In this document: in pieces, positions 16,701 to 22,735 of the stretch
How the letters are laid out: the number at the start of each line of letters is the position of its first letter
Numbering within the stretch: position 1 is the first letter of the stretch
Assembly: GCF_000023585.1 (NCBI RefSeq)
Contig: NC_012914.1
Span: 6,269,501 to 6,333,500, forward strand
Length of the DNA stretch: 64,000 nucleotides
DNA from: Paenibacillus sp. JDR-2
Lineage (GTDB): Bacteria > Bacillota > Bacilli > Paenibacillales > Paenibacillaceae
Reading direction: 5' to 3'
The notes under the pieces: model-generated
The model's database searches: none
Told to the model about the DNA's origin: nothing
The model's input: the letters and a program-made list of their open reading frames with translations, nothing else
Made by a program: the position numbers and the translations under genes

Positions 16701-17882
16701 CCCTTGCTGGAAGTACTTCGACTTCAGCGGCAGCGTGACTAGATAATCGCCGTATGGCTTGATTAGAATCGACTGCCACCAGTCATTCGACGGAATCGGA
16801 GTCGATATGTTTGAAGTCTTGTTAGCCGGATATTTCGGCTGCGGCATATGAATATCGCCCGTCAGATAACTGCCGGAGCCCGATTGCACGGCTGTTGGCG
16901 TTGGCAGCGCCGGAATCGAATAAGTCGGCTGCGGCTGGCCGGCGATATAATCGTAAACCTCGAATTCGAGAAGCGAATAGCCGAAGCTTGTCGCGCGGCC
17001 GATCCCGTTCATCCGAACGTAACGCCCGTTCGTATATAGCGGGATTTCCTGTTTGCCTCCCGCAAAGTGAAGCTCGCGATAGACGGTTGTCCATTGCGTG
17101 CCGTTATTCGATACTTGAACGTCGTACGCCCGTCCGGCTGCCGCTTCCCAGTTCAGGACCACCCGCCCGATCTGATGGGCGGAGCCCAGATCGACATAGA
17201 TCCATTCACTGTCGGTTGGGTTGGACGACCAGCGCGTAGCCGCGTTGCCGTCAACCGCATTGGAGGCAGCGGTTGAGCCCGGAGGCAAATAGGCGGAATT
17301 TTCAGTCGATGATACCGTCACCGGTTTGTTCAGCGCTACGTTTGGACCGTAATCAACCGGTGGAGCCGTAGAGCCGCCAGTCCCGTATACTTCAAATTCC
17401 AGAATGGAGTAGCCATAAGCTGCAAGGGCACGCTGCGTGCCTAATACCCGTACATAGCGGCCGGTTCCCGCTAACGTAAGGTCATCGGTGCCCCCGTCTC
17501 CCGTTGTTGTCGAATAAACGTCGTTCCAAGTGGATTCATCGCTGGATACCTGGATTTTGTAGGCTTTTGCATAAGCGCCTTCCCATTGGATTTTCACGCG
17601 GTCAATCGTAGCGTTTGCGCCAAGATCGACATAAAGCCATTGCGGGTCCACCCCCCATTGACTTCCCCAACGCGTGCCGGTGGAACCGTCCACCGCAAGA
17701 TTCGCCGCGTTGCCTCCTTCTACGGAAGAGGCGTAAGCCGTTTTATTTTGGGATAATAAATAAGAGCCTGCCGCATGTACCTCACGGATAAATAAGGACG
17801 ATACAAGCGAGACAAGCATGACCGCGCATAGCGTCAAGACAAGCAGCTTTCTCGTCGCCCTTTCCCGATACATCGTATACAT
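13788..17882 (-). CDS. Secreted GH81 endo-beta-1,3-glucanase with four discoidin-like domains
   Basis: A 1364-residue secreted enzyme predicted to cut beta-1,3-glucans such as laminarin, callose or fungal cell walls. The signal peptide is residues 1-38 (cleavage after EVHA). Two F5/8 type C (discoidin, carbohydrate-binding) domains lie at about 40-170 and 180-312. The GH81 catalytic region is about 340-1010, with NDWWQSI near 367 and the active-site stretch EGHSWAGG then GNNQEAAGE near 830-845. A small beta-domain precedes a Gly/Asn-rich linker near 1085-1105, and two more discoidin domains fill about 1105-1230 and 1235-1364. GGGAGG precedes ATG 17882. A cre-like site lies upstream. Confidence 0.92.
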   Translation of the reverse strand: MYTMYRERATRKLLVLTLCAVMLVSLVSSLFIREVHAAGSYLLSQNKTAYASSVEGGNAANLAVDGSTGTRWGSQWGVDPQWLYVDLGANATIDRVKIQWEGAYAKAYKIQVSSDESTWNDVYSTTTGDGGTDDLTLAGTGRYVRVLGTQRALAAYGYSILEFEVYGTGGSTAPPVDYGPNVALNKPVTVSSTENSAYLPPGSTAASNAVDGNAATRWSSNPTDSEWIYVDLGSAHQIGRVVLNWEAAAGRAYDVQVSNNGTQWTTVYRELHFAGGKQEIPLYTNGRYVRMNGIGRATSFGYSLLEFEVYDYIAGQPQPTYSIPALPTPTAVQSGSGSYLTGDIHMPQPKYPANKTSNISTPIPSNDWWQSILIKPYGDYLVTLPLKSKYFQQGLGILNPGAGWLSSDGRAVNADGNPDLYVMSNSINTSKLQTRVTGYGDWSVDAVVSDDATDKMKSTFVKGSPYVYNTFADPSSVEIYSSLITQLFDDNGNSVLTTEGATLTTDHIGVKLVNTDGSGASYTRYYGIFAPAGTVFKKVGAKVKIQLGSGGNYLSVAALPAASNLNYYYQHAYAFVTDTKVNYSYNESTSQVTTDYTLTTALKRTGFSNQALTTLLPHQWKVSSTPLAALTYPSVRGTLKVREGNTFTTVDRFYGIVPQFTEPTDSAYDKSLMVSYLKALDEETTSNLMAADAYWQGKKLHPLAMGVLAANELGETAYRDKFLSRIKTILTDWYTYTNGEPDYFLYYNSDWGTTYYKSSEFGANNGITDHHFTYGYYVFASAVLATFDNDFKTQYGPMIDHLVRDYANPSRTDSMFPFFRSFDPYEGHSWAGGYADNDNGNNQEAAGESLFGWVGQYMWALTNGDTAFRNAAIYGFTTELNAVMQYWFNYDGDNWIPQYTHKTVGQVYGASNFFGTFFNGDPVYVYGIHWLPTAEYLTSYSLVPGKAAGLYSGFVADNGGPETDWYHIVWPIQALSDPQAVINKWSATSMQKNEIFNTYWFVHNMQTLGTRTKDVWATGWTSATVYKKGNTYTAQIWNPTASPVTVTFKNAAGTTGTAVVAAKSLVSVNPMESTNSGDNWPPVGSGGDNGGGDNGNGGNNGTDTNVALNKTVTASSTEAPFSGSNAVDGNAQTRWASIAGADPQTLTIDLGSSQQLSRVKLNWETAYGKSYKVQVSADGNSWSDIYATTTGDGGIDDFNVTGTGRYVRINMTERGTIYGYSLYEVEVYGHAAASSNATLLSVGKTATASSYQDPFVPASAVDNDPGTRWGSVTAADPQWITVDLGASRTVTNIKLKWETAYAKSFKLQISADGNSWTDLYGTTTGTGADLDQNVNGNGRYVRMLGTERGTQWGYSLWSFDVYGY

Positions 17883-17988
17883 TCGTCTATTTCCTCCCTA
17901 GTTCGCAATATTTGTTCATGGCTGTACTTGAGCTCTAGCCAATCGCATGATTTGTCTCCTTCAGCCCTCCTTCCTCAATCAACGATTA

Positions 17989-18004
17989 CTGGCAACGCTT
18001 TCAT
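17989..18004 (-). promoter_or_regulatory. Candidate CcpA cre site upstream of the GH81 gene
   Basis: CTGGCAACGCTTTCAT matches the Bacillus cre consensus WTGNNARCGNWWWCAW in 15 of 16 positions and is nearly the same as the perfect cre at 39806-39821. It sits about 110 bases before the GH81 start codon and suggests glucose repression. The rest of 17883-18180 holds the GH81 leader and no gene that I can see. Confidence 0.55.
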
Positions 18005-18206
18005 CGCCATGCACCGATTAGTATACTGCCGCAAGCAATAGGAAGAAAATGCCAATATTTAGCGATTTATGCCAAGATATCTTGGGCTTGTCCCATCATA
18101 AACGTGGATTCCTGGTCCTATGCTCCCGCTTTATTGTCCTTGCCGGCAACCCGGATGTACCTCCTATAATACTGCCATGTAATTGATGTACCTTGCTCCG
18201 TAGTTG

Positions 18207-18229
18207 TTAAGGTCCCTAAGGGATCTTAA
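18207..18229. repeat. Palindromic repeat A1
   Basis: A 23-base palindrome: arm TTAAGGTCCCT, one central base, then the complementary arm with one change (GGATCTTAA). It is followed by ACCGCTCCGT, which also follows copy A3. It belongs to a family of seven full or near-full copies in this window plus related variants. Confidence 0.85.
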
Positions 18230-18258
18230 ACCGCTCCGTACTAGCTACTTTCTGGCGC

Positions 18259-18281
18259 TTAAGGTCCCTCAAGGACCTTAA
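18259..18281. repeat. Palindromic repeat A2
   Basis: A 23-base palindrome with left arm TTAAGGTCCCT and right arm AAGGACCTTAA (one mismatch against the left arm). It is preceded by CTAGCTACTTTC, a spacer string that recurs in array B at 56089-56100, 38 kb away. Confidence 0.85.
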
Positions 18282-18331
18282 AAACCTCACACGCTTCCAT
18301 TTTCCTGGCCTTCCCCGCTTTCCTACAACCG

Positions 18332-18354
18332 GTAAGGTCTCTAAGGGACCTTAA
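18332..18354. repeat. Palindromic repeat A3
   Basis: Same family: left arm GTAAGGTCTCT (two changes) and perfect right arm AGGGACCTTAA, followed by ACCGCTCCGT as in copy A1. Confidence 0.83.
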
Positions 18355-18376
18355 ACCGCTCCGTGCCACCAACAAA

Positions 18377-18415
18377 AAAAGCACTTAAGGACCCCAAAGG
18401 GCCTTCAGTGCTTTT
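18377..18415 (-). terminator. Palindromic repeat A4 acting as terminator of the uronic acid operon
   Basis: The core AAGGACCCC / GGGCCTT of the repeat family is extended outward by AAAAGCACTT to a stem of about 17 pairs. On the minus strand it is followed by TTTTTTT and starts 5 bases beyond the last gene of the operon. It therefore has the full form of a Rho-independent terminator derived from the repeat family. Confidence 0.75.
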
Positions 18416-18419
18416 GGCC

Positions 18420-18743
18420 TTACATATCCACGGAATTACTGTTTGACGTTTGTACCTCCGACTTGCGGGTTAGCATAATGTTGCGGAAATAGATAAAAAC
18501 GCTGGGCAATTGGCCCAGCAGAAAGACAGGATCCTTGCGGTATATCGCATAAATAGATAAGACCGCGCTGCCCAGGATGCTGTAGACCCAGAAGGATAGC
18601 GGAATGACGGTTTTTTTCGCTTTTTCGCTCGCCAGCCATTGGGTAATGAACCGCATCGTAAACATGATCTGCCCTATAAAGCCAAAGATAATCCATCCCA
18701 TGTTGCCGGCCGACACATTGCCTATAATCGAATGCCACCACAT
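18420..18743 (-). CDS. LAB_N-domain membrane protein
   Basis: A 107-residue membrane protein matching the domain first described at the N-terminus of lipid A disaccharide synthase (LAB_N). Three hydrophobic helices are visible (MGWIIFGFIGQIMF; VIPLSFWVYSILGSAVLSIYA; GQLPSVFIYFRNIML). Small stand-alone proteins of this family accompany polyprenol-phosphate glycosyltransferases and are thought to help lipid-linked sugar handling. Here it follows a DPM1/ArnC-like GT2 gene by only 2 bases and ends the operon. The name does not imply lipid A, which a Gram-positive cell lacks. Confidence 0.8.
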   Translation of the reverse strand: MWWHSIIGNVSAGNMGWIIFGFIGQIMFTMRFITQWLASEKAKKTVIPLSFWVYSILGSAVLSIYAIYRKDPVFLLGQLPSVFIYFRNIMLTRKSEVQTSNSNSVDM

Positions 18744-18745
18744 GA

Positions 18746-19453
18746 TTAATGGCCTTTGATCTGATAGCGAATGACCCGTTTGCGGAGCCAGCCAATGACG
18801 ATTGCATCCATAAGCCCCACGAAGGCTCTGTTAAATACGCCGTATTTGGAAACGCCATGCTGTCTTTCCTGATGGGATACGGCTACCTCGACAACCTTAA
18901 AGCCGTTGATCTTCGCCAGAGTCGGGAGAAAACGATGCTGTCCCTCGTACAAATAATAGCTGTCCGCCACCTCGCGCTTCATCAGCTTCATCGGGCAGCC
19001 GGTATCGTAGATTTGGTCGCCGGTCAACCAGTTGCGGACACCGTTGCCAACCCTGGAGGATACCTTCTTCACGACGGTGTCTCTGCGCCGCACACGCTTG
19101 CCGTTCACGAAATCCATGTTCGGAATATAAGGCATCAGCTTGAAAATATCCCTCGGATCCGTCTGCAGGTCCGCGTCAATCAGCGCGACCAGCTCGCCTG
19201 CCGAGCCCTTCAAGCCGGCGTAGATCGCCGCGGTCTGACCGCAGTTTTTCTCGAAATGAATCACTCTCACGCGGGAATCCTGCTCCGCCAGCTCATCTAG
19301 CAGCATAGCGCTGCGATCCTTGCTTCCGTCATTGACGAGGACGATTTCGTAGCTCTCTACTTTATCTTTAACCGCATTCGTAATCGCCTCGTGCAGCAGC
19401 TTAATGTTTTCTTCTTCGTTATAGATTGGCGCAACGACCGATAACTTAACCAT
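18746..19453 (-). CDS. GT2 polyprenol-phosphate glycosyltransferase (DPM1/ArnC-like)
   Basis: A 235-residue family-2 glycosyltransferase. The nucleotide-binding start is MVKLSVVAPIYNEEENI. The first acidic motif is near LVNDGSKDRS, and the metal-binding DxD-like motif is ALIDADLQTDP near residue 90. The later QERQHGVSKYG loop is typical of dolichol- or undecaprenyl-phosphate sugar transferases. The ATG at 19453 has GGGGGA ahead of it and overlaps the epimerase gene by 8 bases, so I discard the longer open frame. It most likely loads an uronic sugar made by the two upstream enzymes onto undecaprenyl phosphate. Confidence 0.87.
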   Translation of the reverse strand: MVKLSVVAPIYNEEENIKLLHEAITNAVKDKVESYEIVLVNDGSKDRSAMLLDELAEQDSRVRVIHFEKNCGQTAAIYAGLKGSAGELVALIDADLQTDPRDIFKLMPYIPNMDFVNGKRVRRRDTVVKKVSSRVGNGVRNWLTGDQIYDTGCPMKLMKREVADSYYLYEGQHRFLPTLAKINGFKVVEVAVSHQERQHGVSKYGVFNRAFVGLMDAIVIGWLRKRVIRYQIKGH

Positions 19454-20483
19454 GTCTATTCCCCCTGTACCATGTAACAAACTTGTGTATTCCTTCAGCA
19501 AAATCGGTCTGCGGGTGGTAGCCGAACAGCTGATTCGCCTTGGATACGTCGGCATAGGTCTGCTCCACATCTCCCGGCTGGTTGGGCAATGTACGAATAA
19601 GGGCTCTTTTGCCGAACTCCTGTTCCAAGCTTGTAATCAAATCCCGGAGCGTGATGGTTCGGTTCGTGCCCAGATTCACAACCTCATAGAGGTTTTCCAT
19701 CCGTTCCACATACGACAAGGCGCCAAGAATGCCCGCGATAATATCGCCGATATACGTGTAGTCCCGCCTCGAGGAGCCATCGCCGTACATCGTCAGCTCT
19801 TCGTCCTTGTCCAGCATCCCCGCGAATTTGTGGATCGCAAGATCAGGCCGCTGCCGCTCTCCGTAAACCGTGAAAAAGCGCAGCATAATCGTATCGATAT
19901 GATGAAGATGATGGTACGTATGTCCAAGCACCTCGCAGGCTTTCTTGGTCGCCGCATAAGGCGAAATACTGTAATCCACGACATCTTCCTCGGAAAAAGG
20001 CACCTTCCTGTTATTCCCGTACACGGACGAAGAAGAGGCGCAAAGCCATTTGCGCACGCCATGCTTACGCATCACCTCCAGGATATGAAGAGTTCCCTTC
20101 ACGTTCACATCCTCGTACAGAAGCGGATCCTCAATCGACGGCCGAACCCCGGCCATTGCCGCCAGGTGGATAACTGCGTCGATCCTCTCGCTGGCAAATA
20201 CGGCTTCAAGCTCGTCCATGCTGCGGATATCCGCCACAACCAGCCGGTAATCATCCGATTCGACAACTGCCTGAAGCTTAGCCAAATCGCCATCCTTATC
20301 CCCTGAACAGGGAAAAGAAAATTCCGACCTTGTACTATTCAGGATATTCCTGATTTTGGTTTTATAGTCGTAGACGTCGTTGAAATTATCGATATTGACG
20401 ACACGATGGCCTTGAGCCAGCAGTTGCTCGCAAAGATGGGAGCCGATAAAACCCGCTCCCCCGGTTACGCAATACGTCTTCAT
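19446..20483 (-). CDS. NAD-dependent epimerase, probably UDP-glucuronate 4-epimerase
   Basis: A 345-residue short-chain epimerase converting UDP-glucuronate to UDP-galacturonate. The NAD-binding motif TGGAGFIGSHL is at the N-terminus. The catalytic pair lies in SISPYAATKKACE (YxxxK), and the stretch SSSVYGNNRKVPFSE is characteristic of the UDP-glucuronate 4-epimerase branch. The start is the ATG at 20483, overlapping the Ugd stop as ATGA with GGGAGG before it. Placement directly after UDP-glucose dehydrogenase supplies the substrate and supports the assignment. A different UDP-sugar 4-epimerase activity remains possible. Confidence 0.88.
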   Translation of the reverse strand: MKTYCVTGGAGFIGSHLCEQLLAQGHRVVNIDNFNDVYDYKTKIRNILNSTRSEFSFPCSGDKDGDLAKLQAVVESDDYRLVVADIRSMDELEAVFASERIDAVIHLAAMAGVRPSIEDPLLYEDVNVKGTLHILEVMRKHGVRKWLCASSSSVYGNNRKVPFSEEDVVDYSISPYAATKKACEVLGHTYHHLHHIDTIMLRFFTVYGERQRPDLAIHKFAGMLDKDEELTMYGDGSSRRDYTYIGDIIAGILGALSYVERMENLYEVVNLGTNRTITLRDLITSLEQEFGKRALIRTLPNQPGDVEQTYADVSKANQLFGYHPQTDFAEGIHKFVTWYRGNRHG

Positions 20484-21838
20484 TGTGCCTCCCGCAATGG
20501 ATACCCGTGCTCGCTTGCGCCCACCGGGTAGTATTTGAACCATTGAAGGACGGAAGCGTCCCCCGCAAACATATTCCGCATATCAAAAAACGCGTTCCCT
20601 CGCATGCCGCGGGCGATTTTCTCCCAATTGGCAGCACGGAACTGCTCCCATTCGGTCATCAGCACAATCGCGTCCGCCTGCTGCGAGCATTCCGTCTCGC
20701 TGTCGCAATATTGGATTCGGCTGTTCAAGTCGCTCCAATAAAGCTTCGCCTGCTTCATCCCTTGCGGGCAATAGACCTTTACGGAAGCTCCTCTGCCGAG
20801 CAGTCCTTGAATAATCTCGTAGCTCGGGGTATAACGGATGTCATCCGTATCCGGCTTGAAGGTAAGCCCCCACACCGCAACGGTTCTTCCTTTCAAGGTG
20901 CCGTCAAAGGATAACGCCTCTTCGATCTTGCTCACCATCTTCGCCTTCTGCTTTTCATTGGCTGCTATAGCCGCACGCACGACGTACAGCTCCTCGCCGT
21001 TCTTCCTGCCGACATCCACGATTGCCTGCGTATCTTTCGGGAAGCAGCTGCCTCCGTAACCGGGGCCTGCCTGCAGGAAATGCGGCGAAATCCTGTCGTC
21101 CATGCCCATGCCCGTCGCAATATCCTGAATTTTTGCGCCTACCTTTTCGGATAACAGCGCCAATTCGTTAATAAACGAAATTTTGACCGCCAGGAACGAA
21201 TTCGAAGCGTATTTGATCATCTCGGCAGTTTCCCAGTTCGTGAATAGAAACGGGACATCCTGCTCAAGATGAGTAGCGTAAACCTTCTTCAGCGTTTGCA
21301 CCGCCTCGTCGCTCTCCGTGCCGATCACAACCCGGGATGGAGACAACGAATCGCTGACAGCCTTGCCTTGTCTCAGGAATTCCGGATTAGAAGCGACGTG
21401 AGCCCGGTACGGGGTGCCTCTCAGCATACCCTCAAGATACATGGCAATGCTTCTGCTTGTTCCAACCGGCATCGTTGATTTGCTGACAATCACTTTATAA
21501 CCGTTAATATGTTTGCCGATCTGCTGCACCACATCCCAGACATGCGTAAGATCCGCGCTGCCGTCTGCCTTGGCAGGCGTTCCCACTGCGATAAACAGAA
21601 CGTCGCTTGTCTGAATGACTTGCTGCGCGCTTGCCGTAAAGACGAGATTACCGGCGCGAAGGCCGTTTTGGAGCAGCTCTTCGAGCCCCGGCTCGTAGAT
21701 TGGAGAAATGCCCTGGTTCAGACGCTCGATTTTCTTTTCGTCTACGTCCATGCAGGTAACCCGGAAACCGTAACTGGATAGTACAGCACCATGGACAAGC
21801 CCAACGTAACCCGTACCCATTACTCCTACGTTAACCAT
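20480..21838 (-). CDS. ugd: UDP-glucose 6-dehydrogenase
   Basis: A 452-residue enzyme that oxidises UDP-glucose to UDP-glucuronate with two NAD+. The Rossmann motif is GVMGTGYVGLVHG near residue 4. The catalytic cysteine lies in GPGYGGSCFPKD near residue 263, the central domain has KYASNSFLAVKISFINE, and the C-terminal domain has WGLTFKPDTDDIR. It opens a four-gene operon (dehydrogenase, epimerase, GT2, LAB_N) and is divergent from a MarR gene. The product could feed a teichuronic-acid-like polymer or another surface glycan; no polymerase gene is in the window. Confidence 0.93.
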   Translation of the reverse strand: MVNVGVMGTGYVGLVHGAVLSSYGFRVTCMDVDEKKIERLNQGISPIYEPGLEELLQNGLRAGNLVFTASAQQVIQTSDVLFIAVGTPAKADGSADLTHVWDVVQQIGKHINGYKVIVSKSTMPVGTSRSIAMYLEGMLRGTPYRAHVASNPEFLRQGKAVSDSLSPSRVVIGTESDEAVQTLKKVYATHLEQDVPFLFTNWETAEMIKYASNSFLAVKISFINELALLSEKVGAKIQDIATGMGMDDRISPHFLQAGPGYGGSCFPKDTQAIVDVGRKNGEELYVVRAAIAANEKQKAKMVSKIEEALSFDGTLKGRTVAVWGLTFKPDTDDIRYTPSYEIIQGLLGRGASVKVYCPQGMKQAKLYWSDLNSRIQYCDSETECSQQADAIVLMTEWEQFRAANWEKIARGMRGNAFFDMRNMFAGDASVLQWFKYYPVGASEHGYPLREAQ

Positions 21839-21960
21839 CGTTCCACCCCATTATTTTGGCGTTAAATAATTAGTTTACCAACTTAACTATAATCATAATA
21901 ATGAGAAGTGTGATATATTTCAAGTATAAACAATTAACAACTTAGGAATTGGGAGTAGGT

Positions 21961-22410
21961 ATGAACAAAGACAACCATCAGGAGACCATCCAACGTTTGA
22001 GGGAATCGTTTACCCGTTTTGCGAAAGCCGAGTGGAGACAGAGGTCGGTTAACGGTCTTAATAAGAGCGAGCTTCGCATTTTGTTCTGCATCATGATGAA
22101 TACCGATGTCGATAATCCTAAAATCAGAGTATCCGAAATCAGCAACAAGCTGCTTGTCACTACCCCAACCGTCACACAGCTTCTTAAGAAACTGATAGCC
22201 GACGGGCTTGTTGAACGTACCGTAGATCCGGATGACAGGCGTTCCGTGGGAATTGAGCTTACTCCTAAAGGAGAGCAGATTGCGAAGGAAGCGGACGAAC
22301 AGTTGAACCAGCATCTCAGCGGCCTGGTCGAGCACCTGGGCGAGGAGCAGACATTAATGCTCTCCGAATTATTAACGAAAGCTTACAACTACTTTAACGA
22401 AAAAGAATGA
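21961..22410 (+). CDS. MarR-family transcriptional regulator
   Basis: A 149-residue MarR-type winged-helix regulator. The DNA-binding part runs from about residue 35 to 100 (ISNKLLVTTPTVTQLLKKL; wing DPDDRRSVGIELTPKG). ATG 21961 is preceded by GGGAGTAGG; the TTG at 21949 is too far upstream. A TATAAT-like -10 (21891-21896) lies in the A/T-rich region shared with the divergent ugd operon, so it may control itself, that operon, or both. The ligand is unknown. A short hairpin terminator follows. Confidence 0.87.
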   Translation: MNKDNHQETIQRLRESFTRFAKAEWRQRSVNGLNKSELRILFCIMMNTDVDNPKIRVSEISNKLLVTTPTVTQLLKKLIADGLVERTVDPDDRRSVGIELTPKGEQIAKEADEQLNQHLSGLVEHLGEEQTLMLSELLTKAYNYFNEKE

Positions 22411-22412
22411 AA

Positions 22413-22434
22413 AAGAGAGGGCTATCCCTCTCTT
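22413..22434 (+). terminator. Probable terminator of marR-like gene
   Basis: A nine-base perfect stem AAGAGAGGG with loop CTAT begins 2 bases after the stop codon; the T tract is short (TTACTTAC), so efficiency is uncertain. Confidence 0.55.
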
Positions 22435-22476
22435 ACTTACATATTATTAAGATTTTTCATAGAGTATGACTTTGAT

Positions 22477-22730
22477 TTACAATCCGATATTATTCTTCAG
22501 CCCTTTGTAGCTCCCGGCATCCGGAAAGCCATCCTGCGCTAGCTGCCGAAAAAGTGCGGAGAATCCGTACTCCGTGAGCTCCGAGACCGGAATAAACGCA
22601 AGATCGTGAATCGGATTATGATCGAATTCATTGGTTGGCATACGAAGCTGTCCGATACTTTCTGTTTTACTAATAAAAGGCGGCCTTCTTCCAGCAGAAT
22701 TCCGGTCACCCTGACCTGCAGCAGATTACT
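22477..22730 (-). pseudogene. Nudix hydrolase pseudogene with internal deletion
   Basis: The minus strand encodes the first beta-strands of a Nudix hydrolase (VRVTGILLEEGRLLLVKQ) in one frame. Then, in another frame, it encodes a typical Nudix C-terminus (MPTNEFDHNPIHDLAFIPV, then SELTEYGFSALF...GSYKGLKNNIGL) ending in TAA at 22477-22479. The whole Nudix box is missing between them, near 22650. An internal deletion that also shifted the frame explains this. It lies just after the fusion gene on the same strand and was probably once co-transcribed with it. Confidence 0.75.
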
Positions 22731-22735
22731 CAGTG

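Noticed and set aside
18207..18415. CRISPR-like array of short palindromic repeats
   Set aside because: Spacers differ in length (22-50 bases), repeats are not identical, the outer stems vary, and no cas gene is near. The pattern fits REP-like palindromes better.
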